Of a stretch of DNA of 64,000 nt, positions 25,961 through 34,582 are shown one piece after another (position 1 is the stretch's first letter; the number at the start of each line of letters is the position of its first letter). Source of the DNA: Candidatus Halobonum tyrrellensis G22. Lineage in GTDB: Archaea > Halobacteriota > Halobacteria > Halobacteriales > Haloferacaceae. The stretch is taken from contig NZ_ASGZ01000005.1 in the NCBI RefSeq assembly GCF_000495475.1, positions 147,353 through 211,352 of the forward strand. The letters are read 5' to 3'. The position numbers were made by a program, and so were the translations under genes. A model generated the notes under the pieces. That model saw nothing but the letters and a program-made list of their open reading frames with translations. It was not told the DNA's origin and did no database searches.

Positions 25961-26410
25961 ATGAGCTATCCATCTCCTTCGTTCGGGTTCGACTCGTCCG
26001 AACGGCGACGGCGGGTATGGCTCCACGTCGCTCTCGTCGTACTCGGCGGGTGGGTTACCCTCCCGTCAGCGGTGTTCGAACCCGCGCGTCGTCCGGAATC
26101 CCACGTCGTGGTGGGTGTTGCTGTCGTAGTGATCGCCGGGCTCTGTGCGGTCCGGTTGCTGTTGGGGGGAGACATCTCCTGCGGGAGCGGATACCGGAGT
26201 GACCTATCGGGGACCTCCGCCGTCGGAGCGGCGCTCGCGGGGGGGTTCGGCGTGGGAGGGCGTATCCGGAGCGACGCAGTCGCTGGAACCCTCACAACGA
26301 TTACTGCGGGGTACATGAGCCCGGCGTACCCGAGCGGACGTGACACCGAAGCGAGGAACGAAAACGAACGAGGGGGATTCGAGAGATGTCGACCGAGAAT
26401 CTCGGACTGA
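25961..26410 (+). CDS. Small membrane protein with SPW-repeat-like helix pair
   Basis: 149 aa. Two helices, WLHVALVVLGGWVTLPSAVF and SHVVVGVAVVVIAGLCAVRLL, match one SPW repeat (a two-helix unit of small haloarchaeal membrane proteins). The part after residue 75 is Gly/Arg-rich and ends overlapping the permease start, so the C-terminus may be frameshifted relative to its ancestor. Coding status moderate. Confidence 0.4.
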   Translation: MSYPSPSFGFDSSERRRRVWLHVALVVLGGWVTLPSAVFEPARRPESHVVVGVAVVVIAGLCAVRLLLGGDISCGSGYRSDLSGTSAVGAALAGGFGVGGRIRSDAVAGTLTTITAGYMSPAYPSGRDTEARNENERGGFERCRPRISD

Positions 26411-27714
26411 AAGAGGCAGTCTCGTTCGCGCTAGGGGGAATCATTGGCGGCGGGATCTTCGCCGTGCTCGGCGTCGTCGCGGAGATCGCGGGGCCGACGG
26501 CGTGGATCGCGTACCTGATCGCCGGCATCGTCGTACTGGCCACCGGCTACTCGTACGTCACGCTCAACGAGCGGAGCGACCGTAACGGGGGGTCCGTAAC
26601 GTTCGTCGAGGAGTTCCTCGACCGACCGACGCTGGCAGGAATGCTCGGGTGGACGCTCATCGTCGGGTACGTGGGCACGATCGCCATGTACGGGTACGCT
26701 TTCGGGGCGTATTTCGGGGCGATCTTCGGTCTCAGCCGGATCCCGGTTCTCGGCGTCCCATCGCGGCCACTCCTGTCCGCACTCGTCATCGTCGGCTTCG
26801 TCGGACTCAACCTCGTCGGCCTCCGCGAGTCGGGCGTGATAGAGGATCTCCTCGTCGCGCTCAAACTCCTCGTCGTCGTCGGATTCGGGGTCGTGGGTGT
26901 CTGGTTCGGATACACCCACGACCAGTTGCAGTATGGCGTGGTCGAGGTGACGCGGACTCCAACGGGGCCGTTTCTCGCTGCCGCCGTCGCGTTCGTCTCG
27001 TTCGAGGGCTGGCAACTCCTCTTTTACGACCAAGAGCGGATCGAGAATCCCGTCGAGACGCTCCGGAAGGTGGTTTACGTCTCCATCCCCGTATCGACGC
27101 TCGCGTACGTCATCGTGGCATTCGTCACGCTGAGTCTCGTGAGCGGCCAACAGGTCGTCGCTCATCCGGACTTGGCGCTCGCTATCGCGGCACGACAGTT
27201 CGCCGGTCGGGTCGGCTACCTCGCGATCGGAGTTGCCGCGGTGGCGTCTACGGCGAGTGCGATCAACGCGACGTTGATGAGTACGGCCCTGTTCGCGAAG
27301 CGGATGAGTTCCGACCGTCTGATCCCCGATCGGGTCGCGGGCTCGCAAACGGAGGGAGTCCCGACCCGTGCCCTGTTGGGTATCGGGGCGCTCACGATCG
27401 GCTTTACGGTCTACGGGAGCCTGCAGGCGATCACGGAGTTCGCCTCGATGGCGTTCATCGTCGTCTTCGGCGCCATGAACTACGTCGCAGTTCGTCAGGT
27501 CGAGTGGAGTGGGCCGAGGGTCTGGATTCCCGTGATCGGGCTGGCAGGGACTGTCGTGTTTCTCCCGCTCTTCTGTTGGCATCTCTACAGCGAGCAGTTC
27601 GATATCTTTGTGTTGGTGGTGGGGATCGCTGTGGCTCTCCTGCTCGTCGAGGGACTGTACTTCGAGCGGAGACTCGTCAGTGAAGGAGTCCACAGCATCA
27701 GAAAGCGGCTCTGA
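26386..27714 (+). CDS. APC superfamily amino acid permease
   Basis: 442 aa with about twelve hydrophobic segments. The first helix region has FALGGIIGGGIFAVLG, the unwound GGxxGxGIF substrate site of APC-family (LeuT-fold) transporters; the sixth-helix region FVSFEGWQLLFYDQERIENP corresponds to the FxxFxGf..i....E...NP motif. Likely imports amino acids or related cations; substrate not determinable. Cytoplasmic C-terminus is short, without USP domain. A universal stress protein follows ~480 bases downstream, a frequent association. Confidence 0.85.
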   Translation: MSTENLGLKEAVSFALGGIIGGGIFAVLGVVAEIAGPTAWIAYLIAGIVVLATGYSYVTLNERSDRNGGSVTFVEEFLDRPTLAGMLGWTLIVGYVGTIAMYGYAFGAYFGAIFGLSRIPVLGVPSRPLLSALVIVGFVGLNLVGLRESGVIEDLLVALKLLVVVGFGVVGVWFGYTHDQLQYGVVEVTRTPTGPFLAAAVAFVSFEGWQLLFYDQERIENPVETLRKVVYVSIPVSTLAYVIVAFVTLSLVSGQQVVAHPDLALAIAARQFAGRVGYLAIGVAAVASTASAINATLMSTALFAKRMSSDRLIPDRVAGSQTEGVPTRALLGIGALTIGFTVYGSLQAITEFASMAFIVVFGAMNYVAVRQVEWSGPRVWIPVIGLAGTVVFLPLFCWHLYSEQFDIFVLVVGIAVALLLVEGLYFERRLVSEGVHSIRKRL

Positions 27715-28195
27715 CACGGTCGCCCCGGTTCACGAGTACCTGGTGAGCCAGCGAATCGGGCGCCACGGTCGACGTGGCACCTCCACGGCGAATTCGAGGG
27801 TAAACGTGGTGCTGAGCGTGCGGTTGGGTGCCGGAGATACGGTCGTGGCGGTGAACGAACCGACGGACGCCGATAGTTCCGAGCGCTGGCGCCGGAAGGG
27901 GAGTACGGCTACCACGACCGTAGTTCCCCTTCGTCCATCCACGTCGACACCGTACTACTCCTATCAGATAGATACCACGGTGCTCTTCGAGAGACCCCGA
28001 TAGTCCGGGAGAGAGCCGAAGACGGGAGGGGCTACGAGTGAACTATCGAGACGATCCGAGAGTTACAGGCGAACGATCGAGCCAGTTGACCGTCGAACCG
28101 GCGGCCGCCATCACCCCCCGCTCGACGATTTCACGAGGCGAGAACCGACTCCGGGGTTGAAGCCGAGTCGAAGCCAAGGATCCGTCGAGAGCCCC
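27715..28195. other. Gene-free stretch between permease and stress protein
   Basis: 480 bases. Several short frames are open but none shows domain logic. One, starting near GTG 28039 (SSQLTVEPAAAITPRSTISR), faintly recalls the start of a CBS domain and ends after 40 codons. No TATA box was recognised upstream of the stress-protein gene. Confidence 0.35.
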
Positions 28196-29062
28196 ATGCA
28201 CGATCGTATCTTACTTCCAACCGACGGGAGCGACGTCGCCCGGGCCGCGACCGAAGCGGCCATTACAATCGCCGACCAGTTCGACGCCGAACTACACGTG
28301 GTTCACGCCCTCGAACTCGGCGAACTCCCTCCCGGATTCGAAGACGACGATGCCGACGAGTTCGCCCATCGCGGCGAGGAGGCGGTAACGACGGCGACGG
28401 AGATGGCAGCCGAAGCCGGCGTCGATGCGACGGGCACGATTCTCGAGGACGGCCAACCTACCCATCGTGCCATCCTCGCCTATGCCGACGACCACGACGT
28501 GGACTGTATCGTGATCGGAACCTACGGTCGAACCGGACTCGATCGGTTCGTCCTCGGAAGCGTCGCGGAGCGAACGTTGCGCGAATCGCCGGTCCCGGTC
28601 GTGACCGTCCACGAGGAGACGGCCGTCGATTCGACGTTCGATTCGGTGCTCGTGCCGACCGACGGCAGCGACTGCGCTTCGGCGGCCGCCGACCACGCCG
28701 TCGATCTGGCGACGACGACCGACGCAGCACTTCACGTCGTTAACGTCGTCGACCCCGGCATCCTCGGAGAGGGTAGCGATCCTGCCACGCTCCTCGATGC
28801 GCTCGAGAAGACGGGTGAGCGTGCGATCGAACGGGTCATCGACCGTGCGGACGAATCGGGGGTCCCGACGGTCGAGGCGACCGTCCTGAACGGGGCGCCG
28901 TACCGTGCTATCGTCGACTACGCCGACGAACGCGATGTGGGCTGTATCGTCATGGGCACTCACGGTCGGACTGGCTGGGACCGATACCTCCTGGGGAGTG
29001 TGACCGAGCGGGTGGTCCGACTGACCGACGTGCCCGTGATCTCGGTCAAAGACCGGTCGTAG
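28196..29062 (+). CDS. Tandem universal stress protein (UspA) domains
   Basis: 288 aa, two USP domains. Domain 1 (residues 1-140) starts ILLPTDGSDVARAA and ends with the ATP-binding GTYGRTGLDRFVLGSVAER. Domain 2 (residues 148-288) repeats VLVPTDGSDCASAA and MGTHGRTGWDRYLLGSVTERV. Both G-2x-G-9x-G(S/T) motifs are intact, so both domains should bind ATP. Acts in the cytoplasm; specific role unknown. ATG at 28196 chosen because the first strand begins four residues later. Confidence 0.9.
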   Translation: MHDRILLPTDGSDVARAATEAAITIADQFDAELHVVHALELGELPPGFEDDDADEFAHRGEEAVTTATEMAAEAGVDATGTILEDGQPTHRAILAYADDHDVDCIVIGTYGRTGLDRFVLGSVAERTLRESPVPVVTVHEETAVDSTFDSVLVPTDGSDCASAAADHAVDLATTTDAALHVVNVVDPGILGEGSDPATLLDALEKTGERAIERVIDRADESGVPTVEATVLNGAPYRAIVDYADERDVGCIVMGTHGRTGWDRYLLGSVTERVVRLTDVPVISVKDRS

Positions 29063-29348
29063 GTGTGGTTGCTGGCAGACTTCCACGTACAGGGAAGTAC
29101 CCTGAGGTGTCCGAATTAGCTCATCTCGACCTGCGCGCCCCGCGTCGCCGGTTCGCTCTCGGACAGGCAGACCGTCGGACACCACTGCTTCATCTTGGGA
29201 CGAACGGTCTCGTCTCCCTATTGGGGCTGAAAGACGACCCGCGGTGAGGGTCCACGAGTCGGTGCGTGGCTCGGAGGCGTCCCCGGTCGAGCATTGCGCG
29301 AAAAGAATCACGGGTCAGACTTCTTCCGTCCTCCCGGATGCTGTGCTC

Positions 29349-29738
29349 TCACTGATATTCGTTAGTCGACGTATCGTTCACCGCGTACCAGCCAGTAGCG
29401 GCGAAGACTGCACCGGCCAAACCGGCGAGGACGTCCATCGGCTCGAAGGCCCGTCCGGGAACTCGTTTCTGGAGCCTACCGGTGAGGAGGCTGTGCGTGG
29501 TCGAAATACACACCGCGAGGACGGCAGCGTCCACGTCGGTACGTCGACCACTGCCGAACGCGTTCGCGAGCGTCACGGCGTACCCCGCGTGGCCGATAAA
29601 ATGCAGGAGCTTGTCCGGACCCACCCATTTCCACCCCGGATGACGTCTGAGAGGGGAGGGGAGAACTGATGCAACGAGAAGAACGACCGTGCTAACGACG
29701 ACCGCCAGCCAACGAGAACTCGGGGACCGACTGCGCAT
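29349..29738 (-). CDS. VanZ-like membrane protein
   Basis: 129 aa from ATG 29738; the frame extends further upstream but the extra part lacks domain character. Motif PDKLLHFIGHAGYAVTLANAF is the conserved D-K-x-x-H-F-x-G-x-x core of VanZ family proteins, followed by two more helices ending in EPMDVLAGLAGAVFAATGWY, the family's second acidic D-x-x-x-N/A site. About four helices. Role unknown (VanZ confers teicoplanin resistance in some bacteria by an unclear mechanism). Confidence 0.75.
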   Translation of the reverse strand: MRSRSPSSRWLAVVVSTVVLLVASVLPSPLRRHPGWKWVGPDKLLHFIGHAGYAVTLANAFGSGRRTDVDAAVLAVCISTTHSLLTGRLQKRVPGRAFEPMDVLAGLAGAVFAATGWYAVNDTSTNEYQ

Positions 29739-30060
29739 ACGTACCCTACGCCCCGTAGCTCTTTGATGTCGTTGATACGCGATCGGATCCCCGATTTCTC
29801 GAAGAAACGGGATTCCCCAATACGAACGTGGGAACCCATCCGTCTTGGGAGTCGATCGGGAGTTCTGAACAGCAGTTGGACCCGCTCCAGCCGCCCTCGA
29901 TTGCGGATCATCAGGAGTGTCGCAATTCGCTGGAATCCACACACGGTCGTTTCGCGTCCACCCGGTCCTGACGTTCGCTCGTCGCTCCGGTCACGACTGG
30001 TGGCCGCCTCGTCCCCGGCGCTGTGATCAGCCCCCGTGCGTCAAACCCGCAAACATCGTG

Positions 30061-30067
30061 TTTTTAT
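30061..30067 (+). promoter_or_regulatory. TATA-like element of the APC permease at 30088
   Basis: TTTTTATG about 21-27 bases before the ATG, consistent with a leaderless transcript. Confidence 0.45.
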
Positions 30068-30087
30068 GCCGACTACGAGACGGAGTG

Positions 30088-31299
30088 ATGCCGGAACTGC
30101 GTCGAGAACTCGGGCTCCTCGAAGCCGTCGTCTACGGCGTTGGCCTGATCCTCGGCGCCGGAATCTACGCGATTCTCGGCGAAGCGACCGGCGTGACCGG
30201 CGGTTCGATCGTGATCTCGTTCCTGCTGGCCGCCTTGATCGCGTCACTCACGGGACTGAGCTACGCCGAACTCGTGTCGCTCTTCCCCGCGGCGGAAGGT
30301 GACTACATCTACGTTCGCGAGGCGTTCGATCGGGAGATCATCTCGGACGTGACGGCACTCGGCCGGCTATTCATGGACGTCATCTCGTCGGCGGCAGTGG
30401 CACTGGCCTTCTCGGGCTACCTCTCGTCGTTCGTCGACGTGCCGTCGCTCCCGATCGCCGTGCTTCTCGTCGTCGTCACGACCGGCGTCAACTACTGGGG
30501 GATCGAACTGTCCACCAAGATAAACGTCCTCTTTACCGGTATCGAGGTCGCCGGCTTGGTGATAGTTATCTCGATCGCGGGTGGCTCCTGGGGGAACGCC
30601 GACATCCTCCACGCTCCGAACGGCGCGTTCGGCGTCATCCACGCGGGGTTCCTGATCTTCTTCGCCTATCTCGGCTTCGGATCGATCGTCAACCTCTCCG
30701 AGGAGACGGAGGACGCGAGCGTGACGATCCCGCGTGCGATCCTCCTTTCTATCGGTGTTACGACGCTCCTGTACGTACTGGTCGGGTTATCGGCGGTCGC
30801 GCTGGTCGACTGGCGCGTTCTGAGCCGTTCGGCGTCGCCGCTGGCGGAGGTTGCCCGGGCCGGCTGGGGACCACTCGGGTCGACAGTGCTCGCCGCGATC
30901 GCCCTCTTCTCGACGACGAACACCGTCCTCATCCTCCAGATTTCGACTTCGCGCCTGTTCTACGGCGTGTCGAAATCGGAGTACCACGTGTTTCCCGAAC
31001 TCTTCTCTCGCGTTCACTCGACCCGGCAGACGCCCCACTATGCAGTAGTGGTAGTCGGACTCGTCACGATTCCCTTCGTTTTTCTCGGCGATATCGGACT
31101 CGTGGCGGGGTTGGCTAACCTCATGCTGTTACTCGTCTTCGTGCTGGTGAACGCCGCGTTGGTGAAGCTCCGGTACTCTCGGCCGGAGCTGAACCGCGGA
31201 TTTCGAGCGCCGTTCAACGTCGGTCAACTGTCGATCACGGCGGTTGCAGGACTCCTCTCGAGTCTCGGGCTGATCGCGTTCTACGTGCTCACGTGGTAG
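30088..31299 (+). CDS. APC superfamily amino acid permease (second copy)
   Basis: 403 aa from ATG 30088 (GTG at 30085 possible). About twelve helices. Helix 1 has VYGVGLILGAGIYAILGEATG, the APC substrate-site signature, and helix 6 has FLIFFAYLGFGSIVNLSEETEDA. Unlike the permease at 26386 it has an acidic E-E-T-E-D after helix 6, closer to the cationic amino acid transporter branch. The N-terminal extension in the open frame is not needed. No USP domain is fused. Confidence 0.85.
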   Translation: MPELRRELGLLEAVVYGVGLILGAGIYAILGEATGVTGGSIVISFLLAALIASLTGLSYAELVSLFPAAEGDYIYVREAFDREIISDVTALGRLFMDVISSAAVALAFSGYLSSFVDVPSLPIAVLLVVVTTGVNYWGIELSTKINVLFTGIEVAGLVIVISIAGGSWGNADILHAPNGAFGVIHAGFLIFFAYLGFGSIVNLSEETEDASVTIPRAILLSIGVTTLLYVLVGLSAVALVDWRVLSRSASPLAEVARAGWGPLGSTVLAAIALFSTTNTVLILQISTSRLFYGVSKSEYHVFPELFSRVHSTRQTPHYAVVVVGLVTIPFVFLGDIGLVAGLANLMLLLVFVLVNAALVKLRYSRPELNRGFRAPFNVGQLSITAVAGLLSSLGLIAFYVLTW

Positions 31300-32837
31300 C
31301 GTGATCTACGGTTCGGACGAACACCCCGGAGATGGTGTCCGCTACGGGACCCGTGTCAGTGTTCGGAGCGTCGCGAGAGCGAGAAACGCTCCGCCATCGA
31401 TCCGCGGATCGCGAACGCGATGAAAACAACGCTGGTGGGGTGCGGAGAGTCGACGGTGCTCACGAGTTCACTCGAAGACATCGACCCGCGATTCGTCTAC
31501 AGGGAGGAGACAAACGGACGGTACGTCCTCGAGGACGGGTTCTCGGGGCTCGCTTAGAGTGTCTACCCCCGATGAGAGGTGCTCTACTCGGACGTCCGGT
31601 CGAGATTGTCCTCGATCATCCGCCGCAGGGACCCCGATACGTGCGCTGGGAGGACAGCGAATCCATCTCGCGGCTGAATAGTTTCAGCGATGGCGATCGG
31701 ATCGCCACCAGTGAGAGTATCCCCGAATCCGACTCCTGCTCGTAGACACTTTCGAATCCGATCCCTTCCGCAGCGTCTACTGTCAGCTGAAGCGGCTAAT
31801 AGCACAGTGTATTCACGAATATACTAGCATAAGCGAGATGATATCGATTATCGTCTTTCCCCTTTCTGAGTCCGGAAGCTTACTGTACGTCTCTTCCGCT
31901 CTCTTCATATACTGTACAAACCGTACAATCAATCGAACCACTATACTGTTTTGAATACTGATGTTTATTCTGATGACCTGCTTTCACTCGATACCCGTTC
32001 CGTTCCCGTGACGCGAACAGTACTGCTCGGATCTACCGGAATCGAACACCGAAAACGAGGACAGTGAGGGGTCAACGCGATGAATACGTGCATTCCCCTA
32101 TGCCGAAACGATACACATTCCCGTCTCCCCACACCCGCGGAGGGTGACGGACCCCGATCGGTCGGGAGGTCCTTCCCGATACCCTCGGCGTCGGCCGTTC
32201 TCCCACTGCAACGCCAGCTCGAATTACACAAGTACCGCTGTAACGTTCCGGGAAACAGCTCGTCTCATCGGATAGCTAGGTGCACCCGGCGGACTACCGA
32301 GAGGGTTCGACCGGGTGAAAATCGAGAGAGTTCAGTTTGGCTCTCGGGAATGCAGGCTCCGTGTCGGAGCGAGCGACCCACCCCGGGCCGCCCCGACCCC
32401 ACCCGGCGTCCGAAAGAGCGCCTACCACCGAGCCATCGTCCGATCGAGTCACCGGCGGAGGTGGGTCTTTCCGCGGTCGGTCACCGCGCTTCCGGTCCTT
32501 AGACGACCGAGGTGGCCCGTCGTGCGTTCGCGATACCCGAACAGCCCCTCCGGCGTGCATGCGTTCTCGATTCGAGCGCGTCCACACCCTCCTGATAGAA
32601 AACGATCACGGTGAACGCCGTGCGACGAACGTCGCCGTGAACGACGTTCGTGGTACGGATATCTCGACGACGCCCCCGTTCGGTCTCGTTCCGCAGTCCG
32701 GTGTCGTCGAAGACGTACTCGGTACAGCCACGTTGGGAACGTGCGCGGACGTCCTCGGCTCGATGACCACACCGCGTGTCCGTAGACTCCCGTACGGTAG
32801 TCCGGGGCGGCCGTACCGCATCTCCAGTATCAGTACA
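31300..32837. other. 1.5-kb gene-poor region with an AT-rich island
   Basis: No convincing gene. Positions about 31790-32000 are strikingly AT-rich for this genome and include an inverted repeat TGTAC-N5-GTACA (31913-31927). A 45-codon frame from ATG 31420 to 31557 has no recognisable features. From 32540 to 32780 a + frame (phrases VHTLLIENDHGERRATNVAV, VLGTATLGTCADVLGS) vaguely resembles an archaeal Ig-like protein but lacks start and end. Most likely decayed DNA between two functional modules. Confidence 0.45.
31913..31927. repeat. Inverted repeat TGTAC-AAACC-GTACA in AT-rich DNA
   Basis: Perfect 5-base arms, 5-base spacer, inside the AT-rich island and preceded by a further TGTAC at about 31883. 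Could be an operator or remnant of a mobile-element end; no gene start is close by. Confidence 0.3.
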
Positions 32838-32845
32838 GATTTACG
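32838..32845 (+). promoter_or_regulatory. TATA-like element of the mannonate dehydratase gene
   Basis: GATTTACG about 23-30 bases before ATG 32868, preceded by AGTATCAGTACA. Suggests a leaderless message and supports the short start. Confidence 0.4.
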
Positions 32846-32867
32846 AGTAGGGACCCGAACGGTGGAT

Positions 32868-33932
32868 ATGGACAGTACTCCAGCGGTGAAACGCGCGGGT
32901 GAGACGGGTGTCCGTGTCGGGGTCCGAACGCGGAGTCTCGCGGCGGACCGGCTTCGATTCGTCCGTCAACTCGGCGCGACCGACCTGTTCGTCGACCACG
33001 CCGACGTCGAAGAGGAACCCGACGAGTTCAACGACCAAGACGGTGACGCGACCCTCGCCGTCGGTCGAGACTCGATCCCGACGGTCGCCGAGTTGGAGGC
33101 GGCGCGCGCGCGCGTCGAGGAGGCTGGCCTCCGACTCACGGGGATTCAGTCGCTGCCCTACTCGCTGTACGGCGACATCATGTTCGACCGTGACGGGGCC
33201 GACGAGGCGCTCGACCGGATCACGACTCTCGTTCGTAACCTCGGCGAGGCGGGCGTCCCCATCCTCGGCTACCAGTGGAACCCCCGCGGGGTCGTCCCCA
33301 TGCGGACGACGCCCGTCGACTTACGCGGCGGCGCGGTCGGAACCGCGTTCGACCTCGACGAGATAGACGACCCGGACGGGCTCGCACCCGGGATCGACCG
33401 CGCGTACACCGAGGCGGAGTTCTGGGAGAACTACGAGCGCTTCCTCGAAACCGTCCTGCCGGTCGCGGAGGAGGCGGGCGTCCGTCTCGCGCTTCACCCG
33501 GTCGACCCGCCCGTGTTGGAGTCGCTCGGGGGTATCCCCCGTCTGTTCCGGAACGTCGAGAACTTCGAGCGCGCGATGGATCTCGTCCCCAGCGAGAACC
33601 ACGGGTTGAAACTCTGCTTGGGGTGTTTCTCGCAGATGGGCGAGGACGTCACGGAGGTTCTCCGCCGGTTCGGCGAGCGGGACCAGATCGTGTTCGTCCA
33701 CTTCAGGGACGTCGTGGGGACGATGCCGAAGTTCCACGAGACGTTCGTCGACGAGGGGAACTTCGACACCCCCGAGGCGATTCGGACGCTCCAAGACGTC
33801 GGCTTCGACGGCGTCGTCATCCCGGACCACGTCCCCGAGATGGAGGGCGACGACGACTGGCGCCACCGGGCGCGCGGGTTCACCGTCGGCTACCTCCGCG
33901 GGGTCGTCGACGCCGTCCGCTCGGAACGGTGA
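32868..33932 (+). CDS. Mannonate dehydratase (UxuA-like)
   Basis: 354 aa from ATG 32868; the long upstream open frame has no domain character. The TIM-barrel fold of UxuA is evident: IQSLPYSLYGDIM in the first half, ALHPVDPP with the metal-binding His, LKLCLGCFSQMGEDV with the metal-binding Cys, IVFVHFRDVVGTMPKFHETF and the final GVVIPDHVPEM-x5-DDWRHRARGFTVGYLRG. The enzyme converts D-mannonate to 2-keto-3-deoxygluconate, which feeds the haloarchaeal semiphosphorylative ED route. The neighbouring sugar importer, dehydrogenase and GH4 gene support a role in sugar-acid catabolism. Length is slightly short of E. coli UxuA (394) but normal for archaeal versions. Confidence 0.8.
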   Translation: MDSTPAVKRAGETGVRVGVRTRSLAADRLRFVRQLGATDLFVDHADVEEEPDEFNDQDGDATLAVGRDSIPTVAELEAARARVEEAGLRLTGIQSLPYSLYGDIMFDRDGADEALDRITTLVRNLGEAGVPILGYQWNPRGVVPMRTTPVDLRGGAVGTAFDLDEIDDPDGLAPGIDRAYTEAEFWENYERFLETVLPVAEEAGVRLALHPVDPPVLESLGGIPRLFRNVENFERAMDLVPSENHGLKLCLGCFSQMGEDVTEVLRRFGERDQIVFVHFRDVVGTMPKFHETFVDEGNFDTPEAIRTLQDVGFDGVVIPDHVPEMEGDDDWRHRARGFTVGYLRGVVDAVRSER

Positions 33933-34028
33933 GGGGACGGGGGACGTTCGCCTACCGGATCCGGGACCGATAGATCCCGGCCGGGCGAGGGGCGACAGTC
34001 GGAACGCCGGCAGTCGAGACCGGGGTGC

Positions 34029-34475
34029 TCAGGGCGTTCCGACGGCGTGGTGGCGACGGTAGAGGTAGACGGCCGAGACGCCCCCCGATACGACGACGAG
34101 CACGAACGGCAGTACGACCGGAGCCGCTCCGCCCGCACCGCCGCTCGTGCGGACGGCTCCGTACGCGAGGAACGTGACGCCGAACCCCGCCGCGAAGTAC
34201 CACCACCACCGGGGTCGCCACTCCGACCCGGTCCGGTTGACGTAGACCGCGTCCTGAAAGAGGGAGGGATAGACGGCGACGCCGAGGAGGGCGCCCACGG
34301 CGAGAACGACGCCGGTCAGCAGGTCGCCGAGCGTGACAACCGCGCCGGTCGCGGCGACGGCGACGTACAGCGTCACGACGCCGGCGCTCACGAGTTGGGC
34401 GGCGAGGACGTACCAGTACCACGGTCCCGACCGGGACCGCCCCGTCACGCTCGGGCTCTCCGCTCGTCGGCTCAT
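34029..34475 (-). CDS. Four-helix membrane protein of unknown function
   Basis: 148 aa from ATG 34475; the frame is open further upstream but the additional part overlaps the intergenic region. Four hydrophobic segments (WYVLAAQLVSAGVVTLYVAV, LLTGVVLAVGALLGVAVYP, WYFAAGFGVTFLAYGAV, VVLPFVLVVVSGGVSAVYLY) with a short conserved-looking YVNRTGSEWRPRWWWY between helices 2 and 3. This is similar in layout to small haloarchaeal membrane proteins. It lies between the dehydratase and the sugar ABC genes; no function assigned. Confidence 0.6.
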   Translation of the reverse strand: MSRRAESPSVTGRSRSGPWYWYVLAAQLVSAGVVTLYVAVAATGAVVTLGDLLTGVVLAVGALLGVAVYPSLFQDAVYVNRTGSEWRPRWWWYFAAGFGVTFLAYGAVRTSGGAGGAAPVVLPFVLVVVSGGVSAVYLYRRHHAVGTP

Positions 34476-34582
34476 ACCCGGCGTAACGGAACACGCTCGT
34501 AAATCAGTTCCCTCTCGGGTCGGGTCCGTTGCCGGCCGCGACCCGCCGCCGGCGGCGGGTCGGGAACCCCGTCCGGTTGGGA

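Noticed and set aside
28039..28160. Possible CBS-domain remnant upstream of the stress protein
   Set aside because: Only one loose phrase; no second conserved motif.
31420..31557. 45-codon ORF (KTTLVGCGESTVLTSS...) in gene-poor DNA
   Set aside because: No recognisable domain, promoter or neighbour logic; length is within chance for this GC content.
32540..32820. Ig-like protein fragment before the mannonate dehydratase
   Set aside because: Similarity is only rhythmic; no start, stop or domain boundary could be identified.
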